64,000 nt of DNA from Siniperca chuatsi (Eukaryota > Chordata > Actinopteri > Centrarchiformes > Sinipercidae): the NCBI RefSeq assembly GCF_020085105.1, contig NC_058055.1, forward strand, positions 14,006,822-14,070,821. The letters run 5' to 3'. Position 1 is the first letter of the stretch. Every line of letters starts with the position of its first letter. Positions 53,339 to 64,000 of this stretch are shown in pieces. The notes under the pieces are model-generated. The model worked only from the letters and a program-made list of their open reading frames with translations. It was not told the DNA's origin and made no database searches. Both the position numbers and the translations under genes were made by a program.

Positions 53339-56300
53339 ATGGACCGCTTTTCGTGGTCAAATGGGCTCTTAGAAATAAACGAAACTTTAGTGATCCAGCA
53401 ACGAGGTGTCAGACTGTATGACGGTGATGATAAGGTATAGTTTTGTTTTCTGATAGCTGAGTTTGTTGCCTAAGATAGTGCACATAGGTGCTGAAGAAGT
53501 TCAGGTAGATCATTATGATTTCAGGTGGTTAAATGTGTATTGTGAGGTGATTATAACGAAAAGTGACATAGGAACTTCATATGAGAAAATAATAACATGA
53601 TGTATTTTCATGTCTTTGTACCAGGCTAAGCTGGATGTTGGAGTTGCCTTGTTGAGCACCCATCGGTTGATATGGAGGGACGTTAAAAGTCATGTAAGAC
53701 AGCAGTAAACAGGACTACACACTGACTGCACTGATTGTGTGTTCACAGATTTGTCCTTTTACATTTTGGGTCTCTCATGATGACTTCTGCATTTCTCTTG
53801 CCATCTGTAGGAATGTTGCATAGCCATGCCCCTGTCACAGATCATCTTCTTTGAGGAGCAGGCTGCAGGAATAGGAAAGAGGTGAGTGTCAGTAAATACA
53901 TCTTGTGGTTTCTAACAACAGAAAGGAGATCCGCGATTTGACTGTATTACATTAAAAATGATAAAAAAACAATATTTTGTTTTTTCATGCGCAAATGTGT
54001 AATTTGACCAGAAACTCTTAACTCAAAGTCCACTTACTAGCCTTTTCTGGAGCTTGCAACTGAATCTCATTGTCTTCATCAGTGGATGGAGTTTGCTCAG
54101 TTGTCATCAGGTGAATTAAGTATGGAACTTTGGTCGCGTGATAACTGGTGGTTGTGTTTGGGGAGAAGATCATAGCCCCCCAAATTATTAAAAGCTCAGC
54201 AAAAAGATAGTAAGTGGAGCTTGAGTTAAGATTTTATTTTATTTTTGTCAAACCACTATTTCCACAGTCAAGAATGAACTTTCTCTGTTGATAACAATAA
54301 TTTCAATTTCAAATTTCAATTTCAAAATGGTAAATTAACGATTGGTGTTTATCCTGTAGTGCAAAAATAGTTATCCACCTGCACGCAACACCTGGCAACA
54401 AGGAGCCAGGTCCCTACCAACACAGCAAGTACTCCTTCATCAAGCTGTCCTTCAAAGAACATGGGCAGATTGAGGTAGTCCCATGTATACAAATACCTAA
54501 AATAATGTTTTGTTTTAACTTTTTGTACTTATTGTTCACCCTATAATGAGACTTCTTTAGAGAGACTCTGTGTTTGATTCTTTATTACCTTGAACTTACA
54601 TGGTGTCATTTGCTTGCAGTTTTACAGGAGGCTAACAGAGGAAATGACTCAGAAGAGATGGGAGAATACACCAGTTTCCCAACCCATCCCCACAGGAACC
54701 GGCTCTCAGGTTAGAAGCTGAACAGCTGTTCCTTCTCATCCGACTAGAATCCCTTCCTTTCCGCTGTCTTATATTCCTGGATTTTGTTTGATTGAGATGC
54801 CAGAAGGACTGTAACTGTATCAGCCAAACTGCCGTTCAATAGGTGATGTACATGGGAATGACATTCCTGTCAATTCAAATAATGTTCCACAGGAGGGCAG
54901 TGTTGTCACTATATTCTTGGGCTTGACAGTTAATATAGTCAGAACGTCTTCCACTGACTCTGATTTTTTAGGGCTTTTCAAAAAGCAGTATCAGTATGCA
55001 TGTTGTTGAATTGTTGCTTTCTGATATATACTGATATATGATAGTGACCTTGGTCAGTATTTTGCACATTCCATCCTCTTTGTCTTTACAACACTGTACA
55101 GCGCTTTTCATTCAAAAAACATGTTTCACACTTTTTTTTAATATATTTTTCATATTTGTAATTGTAAATTTTTATTTTATATTTATGATTCTTGACTTTT
55201 GCAGTACTTGTCTTCCGTTATACTCCAAAAAAACAAAGCACATTGCTTGCGTTTGAAAACCTACTTTCCAATAAACCTGTTTCTGATTTTGATTCTGACG
55301 TATTGCTCAACTTGTAGAAATTGGAATTAACGTCAAATTAGGTATAGTAGTAGTAGTAGTAGTAGTAGTAATAATAATAATAATAATAATAATAATATAT
55401 TTAATTTATAAAACACATTTCATACATAAAAGGCAGCTCAAAGTACTTCACACAAAAAAGCAATACAAAAACAAGAAAAACATAAAAATAAGAGTATCCC
55501 ACAGCAGGTTCACACCAAAGTACAAAAACGCTTTTGTGTAGGCTGTTATTTCACTTGCATTTGGTCATGTGTTTCGAAATTAGATTAATTTAACATTAAT
55601 CTTAGTTTTTTGATAAACAATATGAAATCATCATCACTGAAATTAATTTATGTACTGTAACAGCAGTTGGCCACAATTTGTTCCCTCCTCACTGTTTGTC
55701 TTTCCTTGTCCTTTTGAGGTTTGTTACCAACCTTTAAATTGCTTGTGTGTTTACGTGTTTTTTTCTTTCCTTCGTGGTCCTGTAGGCAGGAAGGGTCCGT
55801 GCAGTGGGGATTGTTGGCATTGAGAGGAAGATAGAGGAGAAGAGGAAAGAAACAGACAAAAACATTTCTGAGGTAAAGCGAAAATACTGAAATACTGGGA
55901 AATGTGTCAGAATGGGAATTGTGGTCATGTTGCTCTAATATTGTTATGGATTTGAATAGAAACTAAGTTAACTAAACTGCCCATGTGTCATGACATAACC
56001 CTCCTCAAAGCTCCAGGCTGAAGTTTTGTATTTAGCCATATTTAGATGCACATGACTGTGAACACACTGAGAATACAGAGTGGTTTGATTTCTATGAATG
56101 TTTTGATCTGTTTTTTTTTCTGCCATAAAAACTTGTCATCATCGGAATTTTTGTAGCTGACATGAATTCAAGTTGACCACAGCCACTGTGACACTCGTTA
56201 GGCAACCATGAAGTTATGTGTTTATATAACTGCTGTTGGAGATACTGTATGTATGTCTTGAATATGAATTCAATTAAAATGACATATATTTAGCTTTATG

Positions 56301-58918
56301 AAAGCTATGGCATTGAAACAAATGGGGGTTTAGGGCCATGGAGACTGTTCAGTTTTATCATCAGCCAGTGGAGGGGTGGGGGTGCTTGTGGAATGATATT
56401 TAAATTTTATCTGTAGCCATGAAGTTTTGTGGTTTATTTAATTATGAACATTTTTGAGCATTATTACTCATTTAGTCTCTTTTTTTTCCAGGCCTTTGAG
56501 GACCTCAGTAAGCTAATGGTGAAGGTAAAGAATGCTTTCCTTTGTATGTTCACATTTTCCTGTAGTTGTTGATTTTATTGACATTTTTTATGTATATTTT
56601 ATCTAGTGGCAATTATACTGTATGATTGTTTAAACATCATAGCCATTGATATCAAACCTGTGTTAAGCTCATATTACATTGCATTGCATTTATTTAGCTG
56701 ACGCTTTTTATCAAAAGCGACTTACAATAAGTGCATTTCAACCATTTGGATACAATCCAAAAATTGCAAGAATCATTCAAGTACATCAACTTCATCTAAT
56801 GTGCTGAACTGCTTCAAGTGCTACATTTAGAAACAATAAGAGACTCTACTGCAATGCAGTGGGATTTGCTGAATGATTGTCTACTCTAACTAACAGGCCA
56901 AAGAGATGGTGGAGCTGTCCAGATCTATAGCCAGTAAGATCAAAGACAAGCAGGGAGACATAACAGAAGACGAGGTGAGAACTTGACCAGCATATTCAGA
57001 CACAGTAACAGGAGATCAGTGGACATAGTTTCAAATTACTGTACATGCAGGAATAGTTACCTTTTAATCATAAAAGCCTATAAGTAATACTCTCCAACCT
57101 CACACAACAATGACACATATACACAATTTGTCCTGATGGTGTTATTGCATAATGCTGCTACACCATGCAATTTGGTTTTCTAGTTTGTTTTTTATTAAAA
57201 GTTATGTTCTGCTTTATAGACAATCCGGTTTAAGTCCTACCTACTGAGCATGGGTATTGCTGACCCTGTTACCAGAGAAACACATGGATCAGGTACACAT
57301 TACCATTTGCAGCTGGCTAAGCAACTGGGAGATATGCTACAGGCCCCACTAGAGGTAGGTGTGAATTTGTGTGCGTCATGTGTTTTACAGCTACACAGGC
57401 TAAGATCATACACTAATTTCAATCATCTCCTTTCTGTCGTTTCCATTTTAATCTCTTTCTGACTCTATTTCTCTTGTTCTTTTTCTACCACTCCCTAGGA
57501 GCGTGGGGGTATGATGGCTCTCACTGAGGTGTACTGTCTTGTCAACCGTGCTAGAGGGATGGAGGTAATACTCACATAAATGCGCACACAAAACAGCTGA
57601 AGAATTGTATGCGCATGTATGTTCATTCTAACTAAACTGATAATATGACACAACTTTGCTATCTATACATTCACGCTACACACAAATGTCTTTGGTGGCC
57701 TGTCAGATACTGAGATTACGTTTTTTTACCCCCCTTACCCACAGCTTTTATCACCAGAAGATTTAGTAAACGCATGCAAGATGTTTGTATCATTGAAGCT
57801 CCCGTTGAGGTGAGTTTGAGTTTTGTTTGTCTTTGTATTGTATTGTTTTATGTATCTGTGCGCACTTTGATGCATTCCTTTGTGTATAGACCAGACTATG
57901 TGTTTATTAAAGGAATATAGGGCAGGGTTGGCGCCTGCTTCACAGAGGCCAGGCTCTTCCTGCCTGGCTTCCTGTTGTTGGAAGTGGTGTCCAGCCCTCT
58001 GCGTCTGTCATTTCCTTTCACTTCCCAGGATTTCAAAAGAAACACTGGCCATTTTCCTACCATGCTAGTCTTTGTAGCCCCAAACTGATTGCTGTTCTTT
58101 AGCTGCCTATTTTAGCTTGATAAAAGATCACTTTGGCATAAATGTTGACCGAATGTCTGTCTCTCTCACACACTCTTTCCTTCATCTGTCTTGTCTTGTT
58201 TGTAGGCTGCGTGTGTTTGACAGTGGTGTGATGGTGGTCCAGCTGCAGTCTCACAGCGAAGAGGAAATGATAGCCTCAGCACTGGACAATGTAATCTTTA
58301 CCATTACAAACATTATACTGACATTGACATGGTTTAGACTGATCAAACAGGCATGCTATCTCAGATATATAGCTTTGAAAAATGTCTAGAGATAAGTCAC
58401 AGAACCCTATAAGTTTTTATCTTATTCCCTATCTCTGTATCTCACCATCTTCCTCCTCTGCAGGTGTCAGACAAAGGCTCTTTGACAGCAGAGGAGTTTG
58501 CAAAGCTCTTGGGTCTCTCTGTTCTTCTGTCTAAAGAGCGGTAAGTTAACTCATAGATACAGATGAACAACAGTTAAACACTCCAATACTGTCGATTGAT
58601 AGGCAGTATTCACCAGGAGAGCCTTCACTTTGCTTTAAGCACAAGAGGTGCACTTTATCAAGACTCATCATGTCAGTCTGTCTGTTTTACTACACATTAT
58701 TGTTCTAACAATGAGAATATTCCCAGTTGTCTTCAGTTCTCATTTTATTGTTCTTTATTGCTGCGTATTGTCACACATGTTACTTCTTCTTCTTCATTTC
58801 TTTGTGTCCTCTTCTCTGTTCCTTCCTCATCTCTAGGTTGTTGCTGGCTGAGAAGATGGGCCACCTGTGTAGGGATGACTCTGTTGAGGGTTTGAGATTC
58901 TACCCAAACCTCTTTTGA
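53339..58918 (+). CDS. vps36: ESCRT-II subunit Vps36, complete, 14 exons, 382 aa
   Basis: Exons: 53339-53434, 53625-53693, 53811-53881, 54360-54474, 54620-54709, 55786-55872, 56492-56524, 56897-56974, 57220-57354, 57499-57564, 57745-57809, 58206-58290, 58464-58540, 58837-58918; 1149 nt, all phases close. The start [20 protein letters not shown] is the family N-terminus. Residues 1 to about 140 form the GLUE domain ([24 protein letters not shown]), which in animals binds ubiquitin and phosphoinositide. There is no NZF insertion, as expected outside yeast. From about 160 comes the EAP30/winged-helix region ([61 protein letters not shown]). Human VPS36 is 386 aa. Vps36 with Vps22/SNF8 and Vps25 sorts ubiquitinated cargo into multivesicular endosomes. 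Exon 7 is a 33-nt microexon. Confidence 0.97.
53882..54359 (+). other. vps36 intron 3
   Basis: 478 bases, phase 2; nothing recognised. Confidence 0.85.
55345..55395. repeat. (TAG)n(TAA)n compound microsatellite
   Basis: About 8 TAG then 9 TAA units. Confidence 0.98.
55397..55510. repeat. Dispersed repeat fragment after the microsatellite
   Basis: 'ttataaaacacatttcatac' then 'gcagctcaaagtacttcaca' and an A-rich run, as in common fish dispersed repeats. Confidence 0.5.
55873..56491 (+). other. vps36 intron 6
   Basis: 619 bases, phase 0; ends in a strong T-rich tract. Nothing else recognised. Confidence 0.85.
56672..56870. repeat. Dispersed repeat, 'tttagctgacgctttttatc' type
   Basis: 'agctgacgctttttatcaaa' and 'agcgacttacaataagtgca' form a motif found in very many fish introns. 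It occupies half of vps36 intron 7. Confidence 0.7.
57810..58205 (+). other. vps36 intron 11
   Basis: 396 bases, phase 2; nothing recognised. Confidence 0.85.
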
Positions 58919-61139
58919 CCCATTTACAGTCATTATTGTTGAGATAGAAAAAAATAACTTAATCTGGGCTGCACTGTCTCTACTGAGTGCATTAAAACAA
59001 TCTACAACTACATGTACATACTAATGAACAGCAGCAGAGTGCCTGCTGTACTGTACTGTCTGGTTATGATTATTGAACAGTTGGTGTTCTGTTTGTGGTA
59101 GATCTCTGCAAATCCACTGTAGGTACTACCAGCTATTTTCTATCTAGGTCTAAGAGCGAGACTGTCTTTAAAGTTTATCAAAAATATACTTTTCCAGAAA
59201 CTGTTCAAGAAACTGCAAATACTCGACATGCAGCAAAGTATTCCCAGGTTCGCTGTGTGGTCATCAAGTGATCATCATGTGTATTTAGTAACAAACGGGT
59301 TTGGGTAAACTGACTTAATGGGATATTCAGTGTACATTTTTTGCACCACTTTGATTTAGAATTTCATTGATGACACTTTCTTGTGTCGCACAGCTTATAC
59401 CTTTTTACAAGTATTGTCGACTGTTAGGAAAAGCCCATAGCCACTGATCACATGTTTTCCTCAGTAAAAAATACATTTATGTAATAAATGATTAAGAAAT
59501 ATAGCCTGTGCTGTCTTATCTTCTGAGGAGGGAGAGAACATACCCAAATGTCCAGATTTCAAAGAGTATAAATACCCTACTTCACCTTTCATCTTGTTTT
59601 GGTCTCTCACTCATTCAACTCAATGTAGTTCTTGTGCCTTCTCCAGTCAAACTGTCTTTGAATGTAATAGCCTTTCACTAGTATACATTCAAGAAAAGAC
59701 CAAGATAAAATAAGATGCCTGATCTGCTGTCAGTTTGATTCACGGCATATAAAATAAAGGGCACATTGCCAAATGTCATTCTTCAGGAAATCAATCTCTT
59801 CATTGCAGAGGTTGTGTTATAGAAATTCCAGTTGTGACTGTTTTGAAGCCAAACTGAATGGTAAGCGCCCTATTAATTGGCACAGTGAAGCTTTCAAAAC
59901 AAGTGTTTTTAAATTTCACTTTACCAAATCTACTCACAGTATATCATAAAGAGTAACTGCAGAAGTAGTAATGAATGTGTGAGAATAAATACCTTCTGGG
60001 CTAAGTAGCTTCATGTCTATATGTTATACTTGCTGCTGGGGGTGTTACCACTGTACTTTTATTTTTAATCTCTGTGTGTCCCTGGCTGTAGGGCTTTTTA
60101 CACACAGAATAGAAAAGTTCTTTGTTCCCATTGTGAACTGAGCTGAGCAGTAAAGGGTTTTTCATCTCCAGATAAGCTTCCTGTTTTCTGCTGGCTCTCT
60201 CTGGAGGAACAAAATGAAGAGCTGCAGAGCTCTACAGCTGATTAGATTACCTTGCCATGTGGCTCACTTATTGATAGTAGATGAACTCAGTTGCTTCAGG
60301 AAAAGAAAGGAGAGCTGAACTGAGGCAGGTCTGAACTTTCAGTGAACAAAATAGGTCCTGTTCTTGCATGCTGAGATTTTTTATCAGTGGATCATAGAAG
60401 AATGACTGTCAGTCATCTTATGTGGGGGAAAGGGTATCTGATTGTGTGAGATATATAGTTCTGCAGTTTATTACTGTGAATGCATTGTATAAAATGTTTT
60501 ATTTTGTTATCCTGCCTCCTGGGCCAATTAGGATACACAATGCTATTATGTCTAAATATGAAGAGTTACTTTTTAAATGTAATCTTTTAACAACCCCTTT
60601 ATAAAACAAAAAAGATTTATGTGTGACTGCCACTTGGAGTGAATTATAGACCCATCTGTTGAATCTCACATGTCTCTCCATGTAGTCACTTTCTTCAGGC
60701 ACCTGTGCTGAAGTCTTTTGATGACCCAGGTGCTACTGGTAATCTCTTGAATGATTCACTTTATACAGTATAATGCAATGCTTAAACTGCCAGGAGGGGA
60801 ACAGGTCTCTCATTTGTGCTTTAGTTTTCTATAATACCCTTTACATGTTATAACTTATAACTTAGGCTATAGCCTATGTAAACTTCATCTTGCACAAATG
60901 AACCTGCATGTGAAGGTTCAGGATCAGCACTTATATATTTGAGAACCTATATTTTGTAAAATAATGAGTGGGAGTCACTCTGCATGTTAATCCTCCCAGG
61001 CAGGAACGTACCCATCAAAACTGTTTAAAGGACAGACATAAACTTTTGATATAATATTATTTACATATATATATATATTTAAAATTACTCAATATCATTA
61101 ACGGATTTTTTTTTCTAAAAGACAGTAGCCTATTGGTTT
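58919..61139. other. vps36 3' UTR and intergenic region to thsd1
   Basis: Poly(A) signal candidates ATTAAA at 58991 and AATAAA at 59483-59488. The rest is AT-rich without a recognised gene or RNA. Confidence 0.6.
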
Positions 61140-61434
61140 GTTTACCACTACGTCACAGTACGCTGTCTTTAATATTGCAGATAATACTCAATACGCCCTG
61201 CTGTTGACCGTGAAGTGACTGTGAGCGGATCTCTTTCACGCGCTCTGAACACCGGCGCGCGCCCTCTGGAGAAGTCCGTTGGCTCTGTGACGCTTGTCCC
61301 GCTGACTGTCACTGAAATTATTAGCAGTTTATCATTTAGACGAAATGTGTTACCAGCACGTGGAGGGCCCGTTATTCCGGTTGCTGTGTTGGAAAACTGG
61401 AGAGGAATAATGCTGTGCTGAGTCAACAAGAGAT
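61140..61434 (+). promoter_or_regulatory. Putative thsd1 promoter and non-coding first exon
   Basis: A local CpG-rich patch (cacgcgc, ccggcgcgcgcc near 61240-61262) within AT-rich sequence, preceded by a CRE-like acgtcac (61150-61156). A donor agat/gtgagt at 61434-61435 could end a 5' exon that joins the exon starting at 62262. The transcription start is inferred, not seen. Confidence 0.5.
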
Positions 61435-62261
61435 GTGAGTACAACAGCTTTCTATTTTCCTACTATACAAAAAAGGTTATGACCACTATGTCCCAAAGGC
61501 ACGTGCAACTTTAGGTCTAAGCACTATGAATGCTAATTGCCGAAAAAACAGGTTTATAATGACTTTATAAACAGATTTCAGAAGAAGTGACATGTGGTTA
61601 ATATTCAGACTTAGACCACTTAGACTCCTGGAGACAAAATATTCAAGCTATGCTAACGTTATTTGGTTGGGAGTTGACTGTATTAAACTCAGATGTTTTC
61701 ACCTATGAATAAATATTAGGCCAGCTTTTTGATGCAGCTACAGTATATTAAACATAATTTCAGTTATTGCAACCTTATGTGACTAGTCCAGTGCAAAGCA
61801 TTTTGAATTTGAATGGGGGTGTAAAATGTCAGCAGTCTGGTGCCCAAAATTCCAAGTTTGGGGACTTGTTTCTGAGAAGGTCAGGAGTCTATTGTGTTTC
61901 TAAGAAAACAATAGAAAAACATTCAGTGAAAACCTTTGCAAGCAACCAAACAACAAGGATTTGGCTCTACAGTACCTCAAATATTTGTTATGGACCAAGC
62001 CGTCCTGTAGCTACTACACTTGTGTGCTGACGGCAGCCCTCCATACCCATTGTGAAGATGGAAGGAAGAGGAAGACGCCACTGTAAATCCAGAAAACTCA
62101 TGGTCACAGCTTCACGCTCCAGCCTTCCTGTTTTTCATACCTCAGATCAGTGCACTACTTCTTCCATGTCTTCTCCCGTCTGATGACACGTACAGTTGGT
62201 TGTTGCCTGCTGCCTTGTTGTGGATCAATAGTTTATTTTGTGATTTGCCTCTGATTTGTAG
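61435..62261 (+). other. Probable thsd1 5' UTR intron
   Basis: Lies between the candidate non-coding exon and the acceptor ttgtag at 62261. An 87-codon frame at 61767-62030 has no family features. Confidence 0.45.
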
Positions 62262-62273
62262 AGGTCAGGGGTG

Positions 62274-62300
62274 ATGGAAGAGGACGGTCATGTGGTGTAG
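62274..62300 (+). other. Upstream ORF of thsd1 (8 codons)
   Basis: ATG with G at -3 and G at +4, then seven codons and TAG, 27 bases before the main ATG. A second, out-of-frame ATG at 62290 overlaps the main start. Confidence 0.6.
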
Positions 62301-62326
62301 GAGAAAACAGAGGCACGGACATCGGA

Positions 62327-63826
62327 ATGCCACAGGCTGTCTCATTGCTGCCCTTCCTGCTGGCGCTCATGGGATATGGTGAGTGTCACCAAACCATCTT
62401 AATAACATAACTATATGTTTGAAAAGGCTGGCAGGATCATCGATTTTTAATTCATCTGATCAACACATGTTAACTTAAATGGGCTGTACCGCCCTGTATT
62501 CTACTATGTGCCCTCATTCAAATGGGAGAGGGAAGGGGGTAATGGAGGGTCAGCCTCTTCCTCTTCCCACACCCTCTTTGCTTTGTGAGGATGTGAAGTT
62601 TTTCACAACAGGATTTACACACTACACAGCACAATAGCTCTTAAAATAATCTGCTACCATGCTGCAACATTTATACTTTTTCCCCAGGTACTGATATTGT
62701 ACTAATACACTTATGAGGTACTGCTAAGCAGTTAACTACTAATTGTTGAACTTATTGTGTGTATGAAATATGTAGCTTACTACTACTGATGCCTATCAAT
62801 TGTTTATGTTGATCCACAGTGTCTGTTCTGAAAACTGAACTTATTATTTAGTTGTACTGAGCAAATTCCATCATTTGTGGCTGTGTGGTAATTAAATGTG
62901 AACTTGATGTCACTTGGACATGGGGAATATATCATTAGGCCAATACATAATTTAGTGGGGGTTTTTTGTATCATGAATCATGATGCACAATTATGTTGTC
63001 AAAAAGTGACACTACATAGCAATTAAGTGACATTTCTCCCACATTGATTTCTAAAATGTGAGTGTCAACTAAAAATGACAGTTCCCATTTGACTTCCACT
63101 TTCCATACAGTCCAAACATTATTTGGACTATTGTCCACACCTATATCAACTCTAGAAAATGTCATGTTCTCACTGCAGTAAACTGAACCAGTAACACACC
63201 CTATGGGGACAGTAACAGACAGCTTGCAAAGTCACATCAAGAAAATTGAAAGAGCAGATATACAAAATTGAGATATATAAAATACATAAAGAAACAATAA
63301 CAACAAAATCTGTGAGACCACGTGTTATCCATAGTGGACATACTCAGAAATGTTTGTGCAAGATGCATGAACAATAGGTAAAATGTTCTTTCTCTTTGCC
63401 CTATCTCATTTCTCTGCATCCTGTCCTGTAGCTTTTGCAGGGCTCAATATCTGGCCTTCCTTCCATGTTGCCCTTAGCAACGCCAGTGTATTTGTGGACT
63501 TCAGCACAAAATCCAACAGCAGCACCATCCGCAGCACGAGCCTCTCTCTGGTCAACACGGAAACCAACACCACCCTTCTGACCAGGACTCTACCCAACAA
63601 CCAATCGGCCGGTAGGGTGGAGTTCAACTGCTCTTGCTTCCTGTATGCAGGAACTTTCCGGTTCCTGCTGAGGCAAACCAGCATCTCTGCTGTTTCTCAT
63701 GCTAATGGCACCGACGATAGTAGCACAGAGAGCACCAGCTGGTGGTGGAGTTCCGAACTGCAGGTGCAGTGGCCCACCTTTCACATCGCTGTGGAGAGGG
63801 CCGGAAACCACTCAGGATCTTTTCAG
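62327..63826 (+). CDS. thsd1: Thrombospondin type-1 domain-containing protein 1, 5' part (runs off the window)
   Basis: Two coding exons are visible: 62327-62378 (start, signal peptide) and 63432-63826. The protein starts MPQAVSLLPFLLALMGY then AFA/GLNIWPSFHVALSN; the hydrophobic core and AFA fit a signal peptide cut near residue 20. The ectodomain start matches THSD1: FHVALSNASVFVDF, a sequon-rich stretch (NSS, NTT, NQS, NCS, NGT, NHS), and VQWPTFHIAVERAGNHSGSFQ, which parallels the human WPVFHVDLNRS...GTFQ segment. The thrombospondin repeat, transmembrane segment and cytoplasmic tail lie beyond 64000. Known: THSD1 acts at endothelial focal adhesions with talin. It follows vps36 on the same strand, as in human. 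The last visible exon appears to end in a GC donor. Confidence 0.92.
62379..63431 (+). other. thsd1 intron after the signal-peptide exon
   Basis: 1.05 kb, phase 1, gtgagt...ctgtag; nothing else recognised. Confidence 0.85.
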
Positions 63827-64000
63827 GCAAGACAAACAATATCTCAAACTTTATACACTAAGTTGGTTTATTGTGCTGCAGAATGATGACCAGAGTGATT
63901 ATTACAATAACTTTATTTATTTAGCACCTTTAAAAACAGAGTTTACAAAGTGCTTTGAGAGACAAAGCAAAGCAAAAGCTGGATACCCAGAAGGCAATAT
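63827..64000 (+). other. Start of the next thsd1 intron, with a GC donor
   Basis: Begins GCAAGA after TTTCAG. The frame beyond it runs on for 19 codons that do not resemble THSD1. Confidence 0.6.
63898..64000. repeat. Dispersed repeat, 'tttatttatttagcaccttt' type
   Basis: 'agcacctttaaaaacagag' and 'tttacaaagtgctttgaga' share the core of the copy at 41410-41530; cut by the window end. Confidence 0.65.

Larger units (their letters stand above)
54710..55785 (+). other. vps36 intron 5
   Basis: 1.1 kb, phase 0; holds the TAG/TAA microsatellite and a dispersed repeat fragment. Confidence 0.85.

Noticed and set aside
61215-61421. 68-codon frame in the CpG-rich patch upstream of thsd1
   Set aside because: Lies in the putative non-coding first exon and has no signal peptide or family feature; open only because of base composition.
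63827-63886. Continuation of the thsd1 reading frame to the stop at 63884-63886
   Set aside because: Nineteen residues without resemblance to THSD1, which would end the protein before its thrombospondin domain; a GC donor at 63827 explains the break.

Overview
The window is nuclear DNA of a ray-finned fish, most likely a spiny-rayed (percomorph) teleost. It holds vertebrate multi-exon genes with GT-AG introns, long AT-rich introns, many dinucleotide microsatellites, and a set of short dispersed repeats that I recognise as typical of percomorph genomes. I see no operons, CRISPR arrays or prokaryotic features. Five protein-coding genes were reconstructed exon by exon; every intron phase closes.

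Layout. (1) 346-33159, + strand: mtus2-like gene (microtubule-associated scaffold, 15 coding exons, 1457 aa), with introns full of repeats. (2) 36976-40942, - strand: stoml3-like stomatin family gene (7 exons, 283 aa), tail to tail with mtus2. (3) 44149-52433, - strand: proser1 (12 exons, 789 aa). (4) 53339-58918, + strand: vps36 (14 exons, 382 aa), an ESCRT-II subunit, head to head with proser1 across about 0.9 kb. (5) 62327-63826 and beyond the window, + strand: 5' part of thsd1, a secreted/transmembrane thrombospondin-repeat protein, with an upstream non-coding exon near 61.2-61.43 kb.

The genes belong to unrelated processes (microtubule plus ends, mechanosensory membrane scaffold, chromatin/TET2 regulation, endosomal sorting, endothelial adhesion), so they are linked by synteny and not by a pathway. 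Their human counterparts, as I recall, all lie on chromosome 13q: MTUS2 at 13q12.3, STOML3-PROSER1 adjacent at 13q13.3, and VPS36-THSD1 adjacent at 13q14.3. The two adjacent pairs keep their relative orientation here, while the three blocks are brought together within 64 kb. No NHLRC3, LHFPL6 or CKAP2 was recognised in between.

I found no new multi-gene system. The points most worth a second look are small: a GC-AG intron, tandem splice acceptors and upstream ORFs in thsd1; a long TC microsatellite that forms the polypyrimidine tract of a stoml3 exon; a 51-nt potential stop-bearing cassette exon in mtus2; a 60-bp inverted repeat just upstream of an mtus2 exon; a 29-bp perfect inverted repeat in a proser1 intron; a hairpin in the probable mtus2 3' UTR; and a MITE-like family with terminal inverted repeats of about 105 bp present twice in mtus2 introns.
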